Made by a program: the position numbers and the translations under genes. A DNA stretch of 64,000 nucleotides from DASZWJ01 sp963813895 (lineage in GTDB: Bacteria; Pseudomonadota; Gammaproteobacteria; JAURND01). Positions 25,767 through 33,632 of this stretch are shown in pieces. The stretch is taken from assembly GCA_963813895.1 (NCBI GenBank), contig CAWFAS010000002.1, positions 310,001-374,000 on the forward strand, written 5' to 3'. The first letter of the stretch is position 1. Every line of letters begins with the position of its first letter. The notes beneath the pieces are model-generated. The model made no database searches. It saw nothing but the letters and a program-made list of their open reading frames with translations, and was not told where the DNA came from.

Positions 25767-26288
25767 ATGGAAATAATAAACGAAAAAGCTGCTAAAATCA
25801 GATTGTTATTATTAGATGTCGACGGAGTACTCACTGACCGTAAAATTTATTTCACTGATACGGGCCATGAATACAAAGCCTTTAACTTGCATGATGGCCT
25901 TGGCATAAAATTACTAATACGCTCTGGGGTCGAAGTGGGGATTGTTACTTCCCGCCAGTCGTCCATAGTGCAAAAGCGGATGCAGGAGTTAGGCGTTAAA
26001 TATGTCTATCAGGGACAAAGCGATAAAAACATCGCATTAGAACATATAACCCAAACGTTAAAGCTTAGTTTAAGTCAAGTTGCTTATGCAGGAGATGATC
26101 TACCCGACCTGCCTGTTATTCGTAAAGTCGGCCTAGGGATCGCCGTAGCTGACGCGACAAAGTTTGTTCGACACCATGCAGATTATTGCACACAACTTGT
26201 GGGCGGTCAGGGTGCCGTCCGTGAAATCTGCGAACTGATCATGCAATCACAAGGGACTTTAAATACTCTTTATGAACAGTACTTATGA
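25767..26288 (+). CDS. kdsC: KDO-8-phosphate phosphatase KdsC
   Basis: A 173-residue HAD-family phosphatase that removes the phosphate from KDO-8-P. The nucleophile and acid/base aspartates Asp17 and Asp19 are in LLDVDGVLTD; the later motifs appear as TSRQSS and AYAGDDLPDLPV. It is the expected length for the C0-type tetrameric HAD enzyme. It lies between kdsD and lptC in one operon. Confidence 0.96.
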   Translation: MEIINEKAAKIRLLLLDVDGVLTDRKIYFTDTGHEYKAFNLHDGLGIKLLIRSGVEVGIVTSRQSSIVQKRMQELGVKYVYQGQSDKNIALEHITQTLKLSLSQVAYAGDDLPDLPVIRKVGLGIAVADATKFVRHHADYCTQLVGGQGAVREICELIMQSQGTLNTLYEQYL

Positions 26289-26322
26289 ATTTTATGACCG
26301 TGCCCACTGATGCATACTTCCT

Positions 26323-26946
26323 ATGACAATATTTAGCCGTATCCCCAGCAAAACTGCCCTTTTGAGCCTGTTGTTAATAGCTTCATTAATTTTAAGTGGC
26401 TGGCTTGCGCGCAATTTACTTATCAGCTCCAACAATGTGAAAAGCAATCAGGCTAATACCCCTGATGCTTTTATGACCGGAATGCACTATACGCAATATG
26501 ATCCTCAAGGAAAATGGAAAAGCAGTTTAGACGCTGAACGCATGGTGCACTACTCTGCACAAGATACAGCGGTATTTGATAAGCCGGTGATGGTTTCACG
26601 CGACGAAAACCAACTAACTTGGATCATTAGCGCCAATCACAGCACCACTAAACATGGCAGCAATATCGTCTATTTAAAAGATAATGTTCAAATACAACGT
26701 TTTGATGCTACCAATCAAAAAAACCTGGATTTAATTACCAGCACCTTAACTGCTTACCCCAAACAACACACTATGGAAACTAACCAACCAGTAACTATCG
26801 TGCAACCTGGTAGCGTGGTCAATGCCGTGGGGCTAACTGGCAATATGCAAACTGGGGATATTAACCTACTTTCTAACACACACGGCGTGTATCAAGAAGT
26901 TGCTAAAAATGTCGCAAACGATCAACAAAAATCTAGTGTTAAATAA
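26323..26946 (+). CDS. lptC: LPS export bridge anchor LptC
   Basis: A 207-residue bitopic protein, with a transmembrane helix at about residues 11-30 and a periplasmic beta-jellyroll of the OstA/LptC type. LptC links the LptB2FG ABC transporter to LptA in moving lipopolysaccharide across the periplasm. The weak conservation is typical. Assignment rests on size, topology, the YTQYDPQGKWKSSLDAERMVHY strand pattern and position between kdsC and lptA. Confidence 0.88.
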   Translation: MTIFSRIPSKTALLSLLLIASLILSGWLARNLLISSNNVKSNQANTPDAFMTGMHYTQYDPQGKWKSSLDAERMVHYSAQDTAVFDKPVMVSRDENQLTWIISANHSTTKHGSNIVYLKDNVQIQRFDATNQKNLDLITSTLTAYPKQHTMETNQPVTIVQPGSVVNAVGLTGNMQTGDINLLSNTHGVYQEVAKNVANDQQKSSVK

Positions 26947-27058
26947 AAATTTTCTGTCTTTTTATTTTACTGATTTCTTATACTCGATACAGGCTTATGT
27001 CCTTGGTTTTTTGTATTTAACAATATCCTGCTATTTAATCGGGTGAGTGGAGCTGCTG

Positions 27059-27586
27059 ATGCATAAATTTCGCAAAAATATAAGTCTATTGCTACAAATA
27101 ATCCTTGGATTTTCTATATTAATATCCTCTATAGCCAGCTGGGCGCTAAGCACAGACAGTAATCAGCCAGCGCATTTTGTTGCCGATAAAGTGCAATTTA
27201 ATCAAAAAACGGGCATTAATGTTTTCATCGGCCATGTAACAATGAGTCAGGGCACCACTCATCTGACGGCAGATAAGCTGACGGTTTACAATGCTGCGCA
27301 TGGCAGAATAATAAAAGCCGTTGCCATTGGCGAGCTAGCCCACTATTCTACTTTACCTGACGACCAAAAACGCTTAATGGATGCCTTCGGCAAAACAATT
27401 GAATATTATCCTCAGGAACGAAAAGCCATTATTCTAGGTAATGGTACTGTCATCCAAGGATCTAATCGCTTTAACGGAGAACACATAATCTACGAGATGG
27501 ATAAGCAACTAGTCACCTCCCTTCCAACCAATTCTAATATACAGTCAGTACTAGTATTGCAGCCCCAAGATCTACCCGGCCAATGA
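27059..27586 (+). CDS. lptA: Periplasmic LPS transport protein LptA
   Basis: A 175-residue periplasmic protein that polymerises into the bridge carrying lipopolysaccharide to the outer membrane. It has a signal peptide (about residues 1-33, ending ASWALS) and then the OstA-like domain with FVADKVQFNQKTGINVFIG, LTADKLTVYNA and IEYYPQERKAIILGNGTVIQG. ATG 27059 is chosen over the in-frame GTG 27047 because GTGGAG then sits at ribosome-site distance. One base separates it from lptB. Confidence 0.93.
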   Translation: MHKFRKNISLLLQIILGFSILISSIASWALSTDSNQPAHFVADKVQFNQKTGINVFIGHVTMSQGTTHLTADKLTVYNAAHGRIIKAVAIGELAHYSTLPDDQKRLMDAFGKTIEYYPQERKAIILGNGTVIQGSNRFNGEHIIYEMDKQLVTSLPTNSNIQSVLVLQPQDLPGQ

Positions 27587-27587
27587 T

Positions 27588-28313
27588 ATGAGTAAACTTC
27601 AAGCAATTAATTTAGAAAAACAGTACAAACGTCGCAAAGTAGTGAAGGATGTTAATATCCACATCAGCAATAATGAGATCGTAGGATTACTAGGCCCCAA
27701 TGGTGCTGGAAAGACCACCAGTTTTTACATCATAGTGGGATTAATTACCTGTGACCAAGGGAAAGTGATGCTGGATGATGCGGATATCACCCAATCTCCC
27801 ATGCATGTCCGAGCTCGCCTGGGCATTGGCTATTTGCCACAAGAATCTTCCATTTTTCGCAAATTGACAGTAGCGCAAAACATTATGGCTATCTTGCAGT
27901 TGCGCAAAAATCTGAAAAAAATTCAACGCTTAGAATTAATGGACAGTCTAATGCAAGAATTCCATATTGCCCATCTCAAAGATAATTACGGTTATACTCT
28001 ATCAGGAGGCGAACGTCGTAGAGTCGAGATAGCCCGAGCACTAGCTATGGAACCCCGCTTCATCCTGCTGGACGAACCCTTCGCTGGTATTGATCCGATC
28101 TCGGTCATAGATATCAAACGTATCATTCTGCATCTGCGGGATCGCGGCATTGGTGTACTCATCACAGACCATAATGTACGAGAAACACTAGATATATGTC
28201 AGCGTGCCTATATAGTCAGCGAAGGGGGTATTATTGCCGATGGCTCTCCAGAGGTGATTTTATCCAATAAAAAGGTTCGAGAGGTATACCTGGGGCATGA
28301 GTTTGATTTATAA
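27588..28313 (+). CDS. lptB: LPS export ATPase LptB
   Basis: A 241-residue ABC ATPase of the LptB2FG extractor. Walker A is GPNGAGKT (residues 36-43), the signature is LSGGERRRVEIARAL, Walker B is FILLDEPFAGIDP and the switch His is in LITDHNVRETL. In most gammaproteobacteria rpoN follows immediately. Here a palindromic element and then hpf follow, with no sigma-54 gene. Confidence 0.96.
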   Translation: MSKLQAINLEKQYKRRKVVKDVNIHISNNEIVGLLGPNGAGKTTSFYIIVGLITCDQGKVMLDDADITQSPMHVRARLGIGYLPQESSIFRKLTVAQNIMAILQLRKNLKKIQRLELMDSLMQEFHIAHLKDNYGYTLSGGERRRVEIARALAMEPRFILLDEPFAGIDPISVIDIKRIILHLRDRGIGVLITDHNVRETLDICQRAYIVSEGGIIADGSPEVILSNKKVREVYLGHEFDL

Positions 28314-28677
28314 TGTGACCAAATTATTACAAAATACCCAACGGCCATAGATTAGCCGCAATGGGAGTTGCGGGAACAACAAGACTGGCAAATAAAAATC
28401 TAGTCTGGAGTCGCTTTCAATAAAGCTTACCGCGAAGAAAGCAGTTTCCACTTTGGAGTTAGGGGTTGTGCAATAATAACTTTTCACTTTTAGTGCTTAT
28501 ATTAGGCTCATATTTGAATGTTTTATCCCTAAGAAAAATGTGCGCATAGTCGTTCTATGTAAGCGTTTTTCTTAGGGAGAAAGCGTTCAAAGATGAGCCT
28601 AAGATGAGTGCTAAAAGTGAAAAGTTATTATTGCACAACCCCTTACTGCACACTTTCCACACTGAGGAGTACTACCT
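28314..28677. repeat. Gap where rpoN is expected, holding a 183-bp palindrome (28461-28643)
   Basis: The arms AGGGGTTGTGCAATAATAAC... (from 28461) and ...CACAACCCCT (to 28643) pair along about 75 bp with scattered mismatches around a ~25-bp loop, including TGAAAAGT/ACTTTTCA and TTTTTCTTAGGG/CCCTAAGAAAAA segments. No ORF is present. It is unlike families A, B, C and E and was seen once in this window. The rest of the gap shows nothing recognisable. Confidence 0.8.
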
Positions 28678-28974
28678 ATGGCTATTCCTATAAGATTCAC
28701 CTGCCTTAAAACTGAAGCCACCGAAGCATTACGAAAATTCACTGAAGATAAATTTTCCCGTCTGCAAAAATATGCAGCTAATATCACCAACATTCATGTC
28801 ATTTTTAGTGTGGATAAGCTTCGTCATATTGCAGAAGCGAATATTCATGCCCCTAAAACGGAAATTAATGCGAAAGCTGAATCAGATGATATGTATAAAA
28901 CAGTTGATGTGTTAGTTGATAAATTAAGCAGGCAACTTGCCAAACATAAAGAAAAGATAACGGATCATAATTAA
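28678..28974 (+). CDS. hpf: Ribosome hibernation promoting factor (short form)
   Basis: A 98-residue HPF/YfiA-type protein that binds the 30S decoding region and inactivates ribosomes in stationary phase. Family features are the N-terminal IRFTCLKTEATEALRKF strand-helix, the EDKFSRLQKYAANITNIHVIF strand and the C-terminal YKTVDVLVDKLSRQLAKHKEKI helix. This is the short form lacking the dimerisation domain. A GAGG ribosome site precedes ATG 28678. A stem-loop (29031-29053) lies downstream. Confidence 0.93.
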   Translation: MAIPIRFTCLKTEATEALRKFTEDKFSRLQKYAANITNIHVIFSVDKLRHIAEANIHAPKTEINAKAESDDMYKTVDVLVDKLSRQLAKHKEKITDHN

Positions 28975-29030
28975 TTACGACCATGAAATCCTTTCCTACT
29001 GACGCAGCAAGCCTACTGAAACCGGAGCTT

Positions 29031-29053
29031 CCCTCTCCTACCAACGGAGAGGG
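29031..29053. terminator. Stem-loop between hpf and hprK
   Basis: CCCTCTCC and GGAGAGGG are separated by a TACCAAC loop. It lies 57 bp after hpf and may uncouple hpf from the downstream HprK/PTS genes. A short ORF across this region (28983-29189) has no protein-like features and is not annotated. Confidence 0.5.
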
Positions 29054-29185
29054 CTTGGAACTAAAAAAGCTCGCGTTTTTAATCAATACATTTATGCTTA
29101 AAACGCCTTACCTTTCCCAAATCCTGCCCTATCAGGAAAAATGGCATACGTTACCCTCTGAACACCTACCTCAAAACTGGATTTT

Positions 29186-29725
29186 ATGACCCTCCAGCAA
29201 TCAACTATAATACATGGTGTGTTCATGAACATCTTTGGGGTGGGAACCCTAGTTACTGGACCAAGCGGCATTGGCAAAAGCGATCTCGCACTTACTTTAC
29301 TCTACCGGGGACACCAACTAATTGCCGATGACGCCCCTGAGTTTTTTTCCTGCACCAATAATGTCTTGCTAGGTCGTGCACCTGAAACTTTGAGAAATCT
29401 CTTAGAAATACGCGGTATCGGTATATTTAACGTACTTGACCTGTTTGGACCTAGTATATTAATCGAGGAACAAACCCTGTCTCTGGTCATCCAATTAGAA
29501 AATGTTTCTCTCCTACCCAGAGTAACTAACCCCCCTCTTCTAGAACCTAAAGGGATACTGGGAGTTCCGGTTCCTCATGTGAAATTACCTACGGCTAACC
29601 ACCGCCGAAGTGAGATTTTAGTAGAAACGCTGGTGCGCTACTATAAGCTACAACAGAGCGTAATAAACCACTCTCTATCAGCTACCCAGCCGCTGCATAT
29701 AACGCAAAGAGTAAATCAATCATGA
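29186..29725 (+). CDS. hprK: HPr kinase/phosphorylase, kinase-domain-only form
   Basis: A 179-residue protein covering only the C-terminal kinase/phosphorylase domain of HprK, which phosphorylates HPr on Ser46. The P-loop GPSGIGKSD is at residues 25-33, and the second family signature LEIRGIGIFNVLDLFG is intact. The ~130-residue N-terminal domain of Firmicute and betaproteobacterial HprK is absent, as in the short forms known from alphaproteobacteria. The stop overlaps the start of the EIIA gene by 4 bp (ATGA), so the three PTS genes form an operon. Confidence 0.9.
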   Translation: MTLQQSTIIHGVFMNIFGVGTLVTGPSGIGKSDLALTLLYRGHQLIADDAPEFFSCTNNVLLGRAPETLRNLLEIRGIGIFNVLDLFGPSILIEEQTLSLVIQLENVSLLPRVTNPPLLEPKGILGVPVPHVKLPTANHRRSEILVETLVRYYKLQQSVINHSLSATQPLHITQRVNQS

Positions 29726-30126
29726 CGGTAAGCATCTTAATTATCAGCCACGATGAAATTGGCACGGCCCTTTTGAATACGGTTAAACAAACCTTTGGCA
29801 GTGAACTGCCACTCTCAGCCGCAACCGTTGAATTACAACCAGACGCCGATCCTGAAATCCTGATCCCTAAGTTGAAAAAAGTAGTAAAGGCGCTCGATCA
29901 AGGAGAAGGAGTACTTATCTTAACTGATTTATTTGGTTCAACACCCAGTAATGTGGCTCAGCAGATACAGGACTGTAAAAGTATTCGGGTAGTGAGTGGA
30001 CTTAATTTGCCTATGTTGATCCGTGTCATGAACTATCCACAACTCAATTTGACACAGTTAGCTGAAAAAGCTCTCACTGGCGGACAATGTGGCATCATTG
30101 CCTGTGAACAAAAGGAAGGGGTATAA
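29722..30126 (+). CDS. Mannose-family PTS EIIA domain protein
   Basis: A 134-residue single-domain EIIA of the mannose/fructose/sorbose family. The phosphorylatable His is His10 in LIISHDEIG, and LTDLFGSTPSNVAQQI is the second conserved block. No EIIB, EIIC or EIID gene is nearby, so this is a regulatory rather than a sugar-uptake PTS, probably taking phosphate from HPr. The gene overlaps hprK by 4 bp and lies one base before the HPr start codon. Confidence 0.9.
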   Translation: MTVSILIISHDEIGTALLNTVKQTFGSELPLSAATVELQPDADPEILIPKLKKVVKALDQGEGVLILTDLFGSTPSNVAQQIQDCKSIRVVSGLNLPMLIRVMNYPQLNLTQLAEKALTGGQCGIIACEQKEGV

Positions 30127-30127
30127 C

Positions 30128-30397
30128 GTGTTACGAAAAAAAGTCATTATTGCTAATAAACTGGGTCTACATGCGCGAGCCGCCGCCAAATTAGTCCATC
30201 TCTCTAGTCGCTATGCCAGTGAGATTGAAGTGGTAAAAAATGAACGCAAGGTTAATGGCAAAAGTATTATGGGCGTAATGATGCTGGCTGCTAGCAAAGG
30301 AACGGAAATTGAACTATTAGTCTCGGGAGAAGACGAGACTGAGGCCTTAGCAGCATTAGAAGGGCTAATTCTGGGGCGTTTTGGCGAGGCGGAGTGA
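30128..30397 (+). CDS. ptsH: Phosphocarrier protein HPr
   Basis: An 89-residue HPr. Starting at GTG 30128 puts the active-site histidine exactly at His15 (NKLGLHARAAAKL) and the regulatory serine exactly at Ser46 (NGKSIMGVMMLA), so both the EI and HprK phosphorylation sites are kept. The longer frame from 30089 would add 13 residues overlapping the EIIA gene and shift this numbering. Enzyme I (ptsI), usually next, is not present; a tRNA follows instead. Confidence 0.93.
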   Translation: MLRKKVIIANKLGLHARAAAKLVHLSSRYASEIEVVKNERKVNGKSIMGVMMLAASKGTEIELLVSGEDETEALAALEGLILGRFGEAE

Positions 30398-30467
30398 TCC
30401 TCTCGTGTAAAGCAATCTTTTATATTTATTTATACCACTGCCCATGCTATTCTAATGCACTTTTTCA

Positions 30468-30558
30468 GGAGAGATGTCCGAGCGGTCGAAGGAGCACGAC
30501 TGGAAATCGTGTATACGGTAACCCCGTATCGAGGGTTCGAATCCCTCTCTCTCCGCCA
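30468..30558 (+). tRNA. tRNA-Ser (anticodon GGA)
   Basis: A 91-nt class II tRNA with acceptor stem GGAGAGA/TCTCTCC, discriminator G and encoded CCA. The anticodon loop CTGGAAA sits in the stem CACGA/TCGTG, giving anticodon GGA (reads UCC/UCU). The long variable arm is present, and the T loop is TTCGAAT in GGGTTCGAATCCC. It is the border between core genes and an accessory cluster, a classic integration site, although no integrase or duplicated tRNA 3' end was found nearby. Confidence 0.96.
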
Positions 30559-30704
30559 GTTTACATGCTCGAACCTTTTGGGCATGAATTTTCAAATCCA
30601 ACAACACCCCTCAGAACCCCAGCATTCATAGGCTCTAGCGCCTTTTAGTCGCCCGACACATGCGTACTTAGAGAATCGCAAAATCACCAATTTTACCCCA
30701 AAAT

Positions 30705-31000
30705 CTCCCATTTGGTTTTGATACACCTGAAGATAGTCCGGGATTTCTACTATGGCAAACAACGATGGTATGGCAACGGCAGATTAAAAGGGCGTTGGAG
30801 CCTTATGATATCCCATGCTCAGTTTGTGATTATGGCCCCCTTGATGTGGTTTGAGGCTCATCACTATGACACGACTCAAATCCTCATCGTGAGCTGGTCC
30901 AAGCTTGATAAAATGACTGTTTCAAAATCGCTAAGAAAACTTGTTTTGGCGAAATTAATCACAGGTACCTCAGAGGCTGTCCGATGCACACATTTTTTTT
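30705..31000 (+). pseudogene. MarR-family regulator pseudogene
   Basis: Two frames together spell a MarR-type regulator. 30720-30808 reads FDTPEDSPGFLLWQTTM and VWQRQIKRALEPYDI. One frame over (30808-30975) continues ISHAQFVIMAPLMWFEA, then TTQILIVSWSKLDKMTVSK (the winged-helix recognition part) and SLRKLVLAKLI. A small indel near 30808 breaks the frame, and the 3' end is replaced by repeat family C at 30973. No start codon remains. It probably once regulated a neighbouring gene in the downstream cluster. Confidence 0.75.
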
Positions 31001-31260
31001 AGCCGCCAGAATTAGAGTTCGTCGTCCCCGCTTTACCGAATTATCCTAAAATATCAGCCTATCAAGCGGGGATCCAGTGCCTAATTTTCAAACAAAGTGA
31101 AGTAGCAATAAGCAGTCATGACTGGCATTTGTGCGTTCCGTTGGAAAGGTGGGCACTAGATTCCTGCTTGATAGGCTGATATTTTAGGATAATTCGGTAA
31201 AGCAGGAACGACGTACTCAGCATTTCTAGTAATTACAAAATGTGTGCATCGGATAGCCTC
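30973..31260. repeat. Palindromic MITE-like element, family C copy 1
   Basis: A 288-bp element with long inverted arms. The termini read GCTGTCCGATGCACAC and GTGTGCATCGGATAGC. Inner arms contain CTTTACCGAATTATCC and TAAAATATCAGCCTATCAAG with their complements. The centre holds AGTCATGACT. It coincides with the end of the MarR pseudogene and lies 17 bp before the APH(9)-like start codon, so it could supply or disturb that promoter. A second copy in opposite orientation is at 62146-62426. Confidence 0.9.
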
Positions 31261-31277
31261 AGGGGAGGTGCTCAACT

Positions 31278-32297
31278 ATGCTAATAAAACCTGATCTCAA
31301 AGACGAAGAAATTGTCAGATGTTTACGGGATGCGTATGGATTAAATGTAGAAAAAATCTCATTTCTTCCTCTTGGCGCTGATTTTAATACAGCTGTTTAT
31401 CGCGTGATAGCAACTGAAGGAGCAGATTATTTCCTTAAATTAAGGAGCGGAGAATTTTTAGAAGCTTCGGTATCAGTTCCAAAATACTTGGCTGATCTGG
31501 GTATCAAACAAGTGATCCCACCTCTTGCAACCAAGACAAGGCAACTTTGGGCAAGCTTGGCATCCTTTAAGGCGATTCTTTACCCTTATGTCGAGGGTCG
31601 TAATGGCGTGGAAACCATGCTATCAGACCAGCAGTGGATTGAATTTGGCACCACCATGAAAAGGTTGCACAGTATCGATATTCCAAGCGTCATAACAAAT
31701 GGTGTACCCCGGGAAACTTTCTCTCCCAAATGGCGAGAAACCGTCAAAGCATTTCTTATACGCATTGAAAATGAGGTTTTTGAAGAGCCGGTTGCTGTAA
31801 AAATGGCATTGTTCTTGAAATCGAAAAGTAGCGAAATACTTAAACTTGTTGAGCGCGCTGAAAAGCTTGCTATCACGATCCAAAAACAGCCCCTCGAATA
31901 TATTTTATGCCATGCAGATATCCATGGCTGGAACTTGATTGTTGATAAAGAAGGAGCCCTTTATATTGTTGACTGGGATACCCTAATCTTTGCCCCCGTC
32001 GAGCGTGATTTGATGTTTGTCGGCGCTGGTATTTGGGACAGCGGTCGTACAGCGACTGAAGAGGAATCACTATTTTATCAGGGCTATGGCCAAACAAAGA
32101 TAAATCAGGATGCCATTTGCTACTATCGTTTTGAACGTATTATTCAGGACATCGGCGACTATTGTGAATACATCTTTCTGTCTGATGAAGGCGGTGACGA
32201 TCGGATGCAATGCTTTGAACACTTACAGCCCGTTTTTCTACCGAATGGTGCAATAGAGAGAGCTTGTCAGTCCGACAAGACGAGGAAGATCTTATGA
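31278..32297 (+). CDS. APH(9)-like aminoglycoside/spectinomycin phosphotransferase
   Basis: A 339-residue kinase of the aminoglycoside phosphotransferase fold that resembles the Legionella spectinomycin kinase APH(9)-Ia along its whole length. N-terminal lobe: FLPLGADFNTAVYRV and YFLKLRSG with the ATP Lys. Shared blocks: SPKWRETVKAF and ERDLMFVGAGI. Catalytic loop: CHADIHGWN (His212, Asp214, Asn219). Metal-binding DWD: residues 232-234. The residues needed for phosphotransfer are intact. It starts with GGGGAGG upstream and overlaps the next gene by 4 bp. Actual resistance activity is inference; a role on another small molecule is possible. Confidence 0.88.
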   Translation: MLIKPDLKDEEIVRCLRDAYGLNVEKISFLPLGADFNTAVYRVIATEGADYFLKLRSGEFLEASVSVPKYLADLGIKQVIPPLATKTRQLWASLASFKAILYPYVEGRNGVETMLSDQQWIEFGTTMKRLHSIDIPSVITNGVPRETFSPKWRETVKAFLIRIENEVFEEPVAVKMALFLKSKSSEILKLVERAEKLAITIQKQPLEYILCHADIHGWNLIVDKEGALYIVDWDTLIFAPVERDLMFVGAGIWDSGRTATEEESLFYQGYGQTKINQDAICYYRFERIIQDIGDYCEYIFLSDEGGDDRMQCFEHLQPVFLPNGAIERACQSDKTRKIL

Positions 32298-33307
32298 AAT
32301 TATATTTTATAGGTGGCGCCAGTGGCAGTGGTAAAACGGCAGTAATGCCCAATTTAAAAGAACTTTTGGGAGATAATATCGCTGTTTATGATTTTGACGA
32401 TATTGGTGTGCCAGACGATGCTGATAAAAAATGGCGTCAAGAATCCACCGAGAAGTGGCTACAGAAATTATTGAGCGATAGCAAAGATGCCTGTTTGCTT
32501 GGTCAAATTGTTTTAGGAGAAATACTGGCATGCCCTTCCGCCAAACAGATAGATAAAGTTAATTTCTGTCTTTTGGATGTTAACGATTTCGAACGTATTC
32601 AACGCCTCAAAAAACGTAATACCTATGGCGTTGATCAAAACATGTTGAATTGGTCGTCTTGGCTTCGAATGCATCACCAAGATCTTGAGTGGACGTCGCA
32701 TGTTATCCAGGAGGATGCTGCTAGTATCATGGATTTTAGCCGACTACCTCATCTCAGGAGTTATGATGACGTTGCGAATGTAAAAATCCTCGACACAACC
32801 AATCTTACGTTGCATGAAGTTGCTCAAGGGTTGGCAGATTGGGTAAATCACACAGAAAATACTGACCACAATCTACCTATACCAAACACCAGTTATAGGT
32901 TAGAACTTAATGCTCAAAACGCATACAACACTATAGATCAAAAGTTATTTGAGTTTAACAAGTCATGCGTTCCTGCAACGCAGAAACCAGAGGTTATTAA
33001 TGTAAATTTTACGATCAAGAACGGTGATGAAGTGATTGCAGGCATTTGTGCTGATGTGTACATATGGAAGACCCTTTATATCAGCGTGTTTTTTGTTGAG
33101 AAAAATTATCGTCATCAAGGTTTGGGTACAATCTTATTGAATAACGTTGAAGAAAAAGCAAAACAATTGGGCGCTACTTTATCTCACCTCGATACATTTG
33201 ATTGGCAGGCAAAAGATTTCTATTCAAAACATGGCTATGAGATTTTTGGTGTTCTTGAGAATTGCCCCGCTGGACACAAGCGATATTACATGAAAAAGAT
33301 ATTATGA
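32294..33307 (+). CDS. Fusion of a P-loop nucleoside-kinase-like domain and a GNAT acetyltransferase
   Basis: A 337-residue protein with two domains. Residues 1 to ~180 are a P-loop NTPase with Walker A GGASGSGKT (7-15), a DFDDIG segment and a long helical part, resembling small-molecule kinases. Residues ~200-337 are a GNAT acetyltransferase with the acetyl-CoA loop RHQGLGT (about 273-279) and terminal FYSKHGYEIFG. Start ATG 32294 overlaps the stop of the APH(9)-like gene (ATGA), so the two are co-translated. It could modify one compound by phosphorylation and acetylation; the substrate is unknown. Confidence 0.8.
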   Translation: MKLYFIGGASGSGKTAVMPNLKELLGDNIAVYDFDDIGVPDDADKKWRQESTEKWLQKLLSDSKDACLLGQIVLGEILACPSAKQIDKVNFCLLDVNDFERIQRLKKRNTYGVDQNMLNWSSWLRMHHQDLEWTSHVIQEDAASIMDFSRLPHLRSYDDVANVKILDTTNLTLHEVAQGLADWVNHTENTDHNLPIPNTSYRLELNAQNAYNTIDQKLFEFNKSCVPATQKPEVINVNFTIKNGDEVIAGICADVYIWKTLYISVFFVEKNYRHQGLGTILLNNVEEKAKQLGATLSHLDTFDWQAKDFYSKHGYEIFGVLENCPAGHKRYYMKKIL

Positions 33308-33322
33308 AGCTTTAGGAGCACA

Positions 33323-33489
33323 ATGATGAAAACCAAGGAAAATCTTACGATAACATTGCAGAGGGTTTTGCTAAAATGCGGGATTCTTTTAATACCGAGC
33401 AAAAATACCTCGACGCTTTAATAAATTACATCCCTGAAAAATCGCACATCCTTGATATGGGTTGCGGCTCGGGATGTTTGATCAAGTAA
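33323..33489 (+). pseudogene. SAM-dependent methyltransferase remnant
   Basis: After the ATG-ATG at 33323-33328 the frame shifts, and a neighbouring frame reads SYDNIAEGFAKMRDSFNTEQ, then a helix and HILDMGCGSG, the SAM-binding motif I of class I methyltransferases. It stops seven codons later, so only the N-terminal quarter survives. The frame then passes directly into a GNAT fragment, showing two genes collapsed by deletion. Confidence 0.7.
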
Positions 33490-33632
33490 TGCTTTATGCC
33501 AAAGAACACGACGTCTCTATTATCCAACTCACAACAAATAAAAAGAGACCGCAAGCAAAGCATTTTTATGAAAAGCTGGGCTTTGAAGCTAGCCATGAGG
33601 GGATGAAAATGTACTTGGAGCAAGTTATATGA
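33474..33632 (+). pseudogene. GNAT acetyltransferase C-terminal fragment
   Basis: A 52-codon frame reading QLTTNKKRPQAKHFYEKLGF followed by EASHEGMKMYLEQ, the last strand-helix-strand of a GNAT enzyme. The acetyl-CoA loop is missing. It overlaps the methyltransferase remnant at the 5' side and the next gene by 4 bp at the 3' side, so it may still serve to couple translation. Confidence 0.7.

Noticed and set aside
28983..29189. 68-residue ORF before hprK, considered as the missing HprK N-terminal domain
   Set aside because: It is in another frame, contains a stem-loop and shows no similarity to the HprK N-terminal domain.
30394..30648. 84-residue ORF over the tRNA
   Set aside because: It lies on top of the clear tRNA-Ser gene.
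30973..31260. CRISPR array for the repeat-rich segments
   Set aside because: The repeats are single long palindromes, not regularly spaced short repeats, and no cas genes are present.
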